From contig DUAT01000041.1 in NCBI GenBank assembly GCA_012960755.1, positions 107,166 to 171,165 on the forward strand: a stretch of 64,000 nucleotides of DNA, read 5' to 3'. Under the pieces are notes generated by a model, which saw only the letters and a program-made list of their open reading frames with translations, ran no database searches and had not been told where the DNA came from. The stretch comes from Gammaproteobacteria bacterium (GTDB lineage Bacteria; Pseudomonadota; Gammaproteobacteria; Pseudomonadales; Azotimanducaceae_A). The translations under genes and the position numbers were made by a program. This document shows positions 63,307 through 64,000 of this stretch, piece by piece (the stretch's first letter is position 1; each line of letters begins with the position of its first letter).

Positions 63307-64000
63307 CTATCGGCGTGCTAAAGTGTCCAGAAGTGGAAAAGGACTCAGTACGCTGGGATGACCCAATGCAGAGGTTCGCTCCATCAAATTGGGATTGAGA
63401 TCGGCGATGTCGGCAACCCCCAGAAGCCCCATTGAAAGCCGCAGTTCCACTTCGATCAACTCAAGTGCTTTAACCAGTCCCGGCTGTCCCGCTGCTGCCA
63501 TCGCCAACCCTTGCAATCGGCCCATGGCGATGATGTCAGCACCAAGACAAAGCCCCTTCACGATATCGGCACCCCGCATAAATCCACCATCGACAATGAC
63601 GGGTACGCGACCATCGACAGCCGCTGCCACTTCAGGTAAAGCGTCAATACAGGCCCGGGTGTGATCCAGCTGGCGCCCGCCGTGATTGGAAACCCATACC
63701 ACGTCGACCCCGGCAGCAACACAACGTTCGGCATCTTCCGCCACGTTAACCCCTTTGATAAAAAGAGATATATCAAATTTTTGTTTAATATGAGCGATCG
63801 TTTCCGTGGTGATCCTGGCCTGGTAGTTCGCTCCCGTCCAGCCTGATCGGCTGCCCCCAGGGGGTTTAAAACCGTTGTGGATGTCTCTTTCACGCCTTGA
63901 GTAAGTCTGGGTATCAACCGTCAGGCAGAAGCCGATGTACCCCGCCTCAACAGCTCTTTCGATAATGTCATCCATCCATATCTGATCGCCCATTAAATAT
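63307..64000 (-). CDS. FMN-dependent alpha-hydroxy-acid oxidase/dehydrogenase, N-terminus outside window
   Basis: The C-terminal 231 residues of a lactate dehydrogenase/glycolate oxidase family TIM barrel: GFCLTVDTQTYSRRERDIHNGF, FIKGVNVAEDA, WVSNHGGRQLDH with the catalytic His and Arg, and VIVDGGFMRGADIVKGLCLGADIIAMGR. The frame is still open at base 64000. It is convergent with the thioesterase. Confidence 0.9.
   Translation of the reverse strand, partial: YLMGDQIWMDDIIERAVEAGYIGFCLTVDTQTYSRRERDIHNGFKPPGGSRSGWTGANYQARITTETIAHIKQKFDISLFIKGVNVAEDAERCVAAGVDVVWVSNHGGRQLDHTRACIDALPEVAAAVDGRVPVIVDGGFMRGADIVKGLCLGADIIAMGRLQGLAMAAAGQPGLVKALELIEVELRLSMGLLGVADIADLNPNLMERTSALGHPSVLSPFPLLDTLARR

Overview
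The window reads as chromosomal DNA of a gammaproteobacterium, most likely a free-living marine type. This is inferred from gene content: Mpl and a YejAB-like peptide importer alongside many acyl-CoA/CoA-transfer enzymes, a nitronate monooxygenase and a MoxR-DUF58-TgpA cluster. Base composition is moderate. Genes are tightly packed with many 1-4 bp ATGA/GTGA overlaps and frequent TTG/GTG starts. No rRNA, tRNA, CRISPR array, prophage or complete insertion sequence was seen.

Layout. 1-10.5 kb: truncated amidase, a type-2 isoleucyl-tRNA synthetase, a divergent PRPP synthetase with PurN, a malonyl-CoA-synthetase-like ligase, an ArsR/SRPBCC pair with its palindromic operator, a PCuAC copper chaperone and a class III CoA-transferase. 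10.7-13.1 kb: flavin split-barrel protein, AlkD-like repair protein, then a coupled trio (61-aa protein, P-loop kinase, cupin without a normal start codon). 13.2-17.0 kb: one operon of SIS sugar-phosphate isomerase, a monofunctional MTD1-type methylene-THF dehydrogenase, an FTCD/FchA-type cyclohydrolase and a DUF885 lipoprotein with a degenerate metal site. 17.0-25.8 kb: a palindromic MITE-like element, an RND pump and adaptor, an MFS carrier, a cytidylyltransferase facing a CDP-alcohol transferase, and a clearly broken thioredoxin-fold gene.

25.8-36.4 kb: MoxR-DUF58-transglutaminase cluster and a complete five-gene peptide ABC importer. 36.8-42.7 kb: serine-beta-lactamase-fold esterase, ferredoxin-reductase-like flavoprotein, VanY-type peptidase, DUF3667 membrane protein and two acyl-CoA dehydrogenases. 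43.1-46.6 kb: Sel1/SPOR protein divergent from an ECF sigma (with an apparent frameshift), its zinc-finger anti-sigma and a subtilisin-like lipoprotein. 46.6-56.6 kb: nitronate monooxygenase, FolA, ArgS, a beta-helix protein, a VOC enzyme, a hybrid histidine kinase, a DUF2161 protein, Mpl and a small membrane protein. 56.6-64 kb: a second MITE, an MFS exporter, SRPBCC protein, globin, a universal stress protein behind a perfect FNR/Anr box, a ThDP enzyme, a thioesterase and a truncated FMN-dependent hydroxy-acid oxidase.

Strongest points for a second look: (i) the MTD1-like dehydrogenase has lost the FolD cyclohydrolase lysine and is translationally coupled to an FchA-like protein that could replace that activity; (ii) a MITE whose terminal repeat forms the ribosome binding site of one gene, with the same 17 bases upstream of the DUF58 gene; (iii) the ECF/anti-sigma/subtilase lipoprotein module; (iv) the FNR-type promoter of the stress-protein gene; (v) the cupin gene that apparently starts at ATA.
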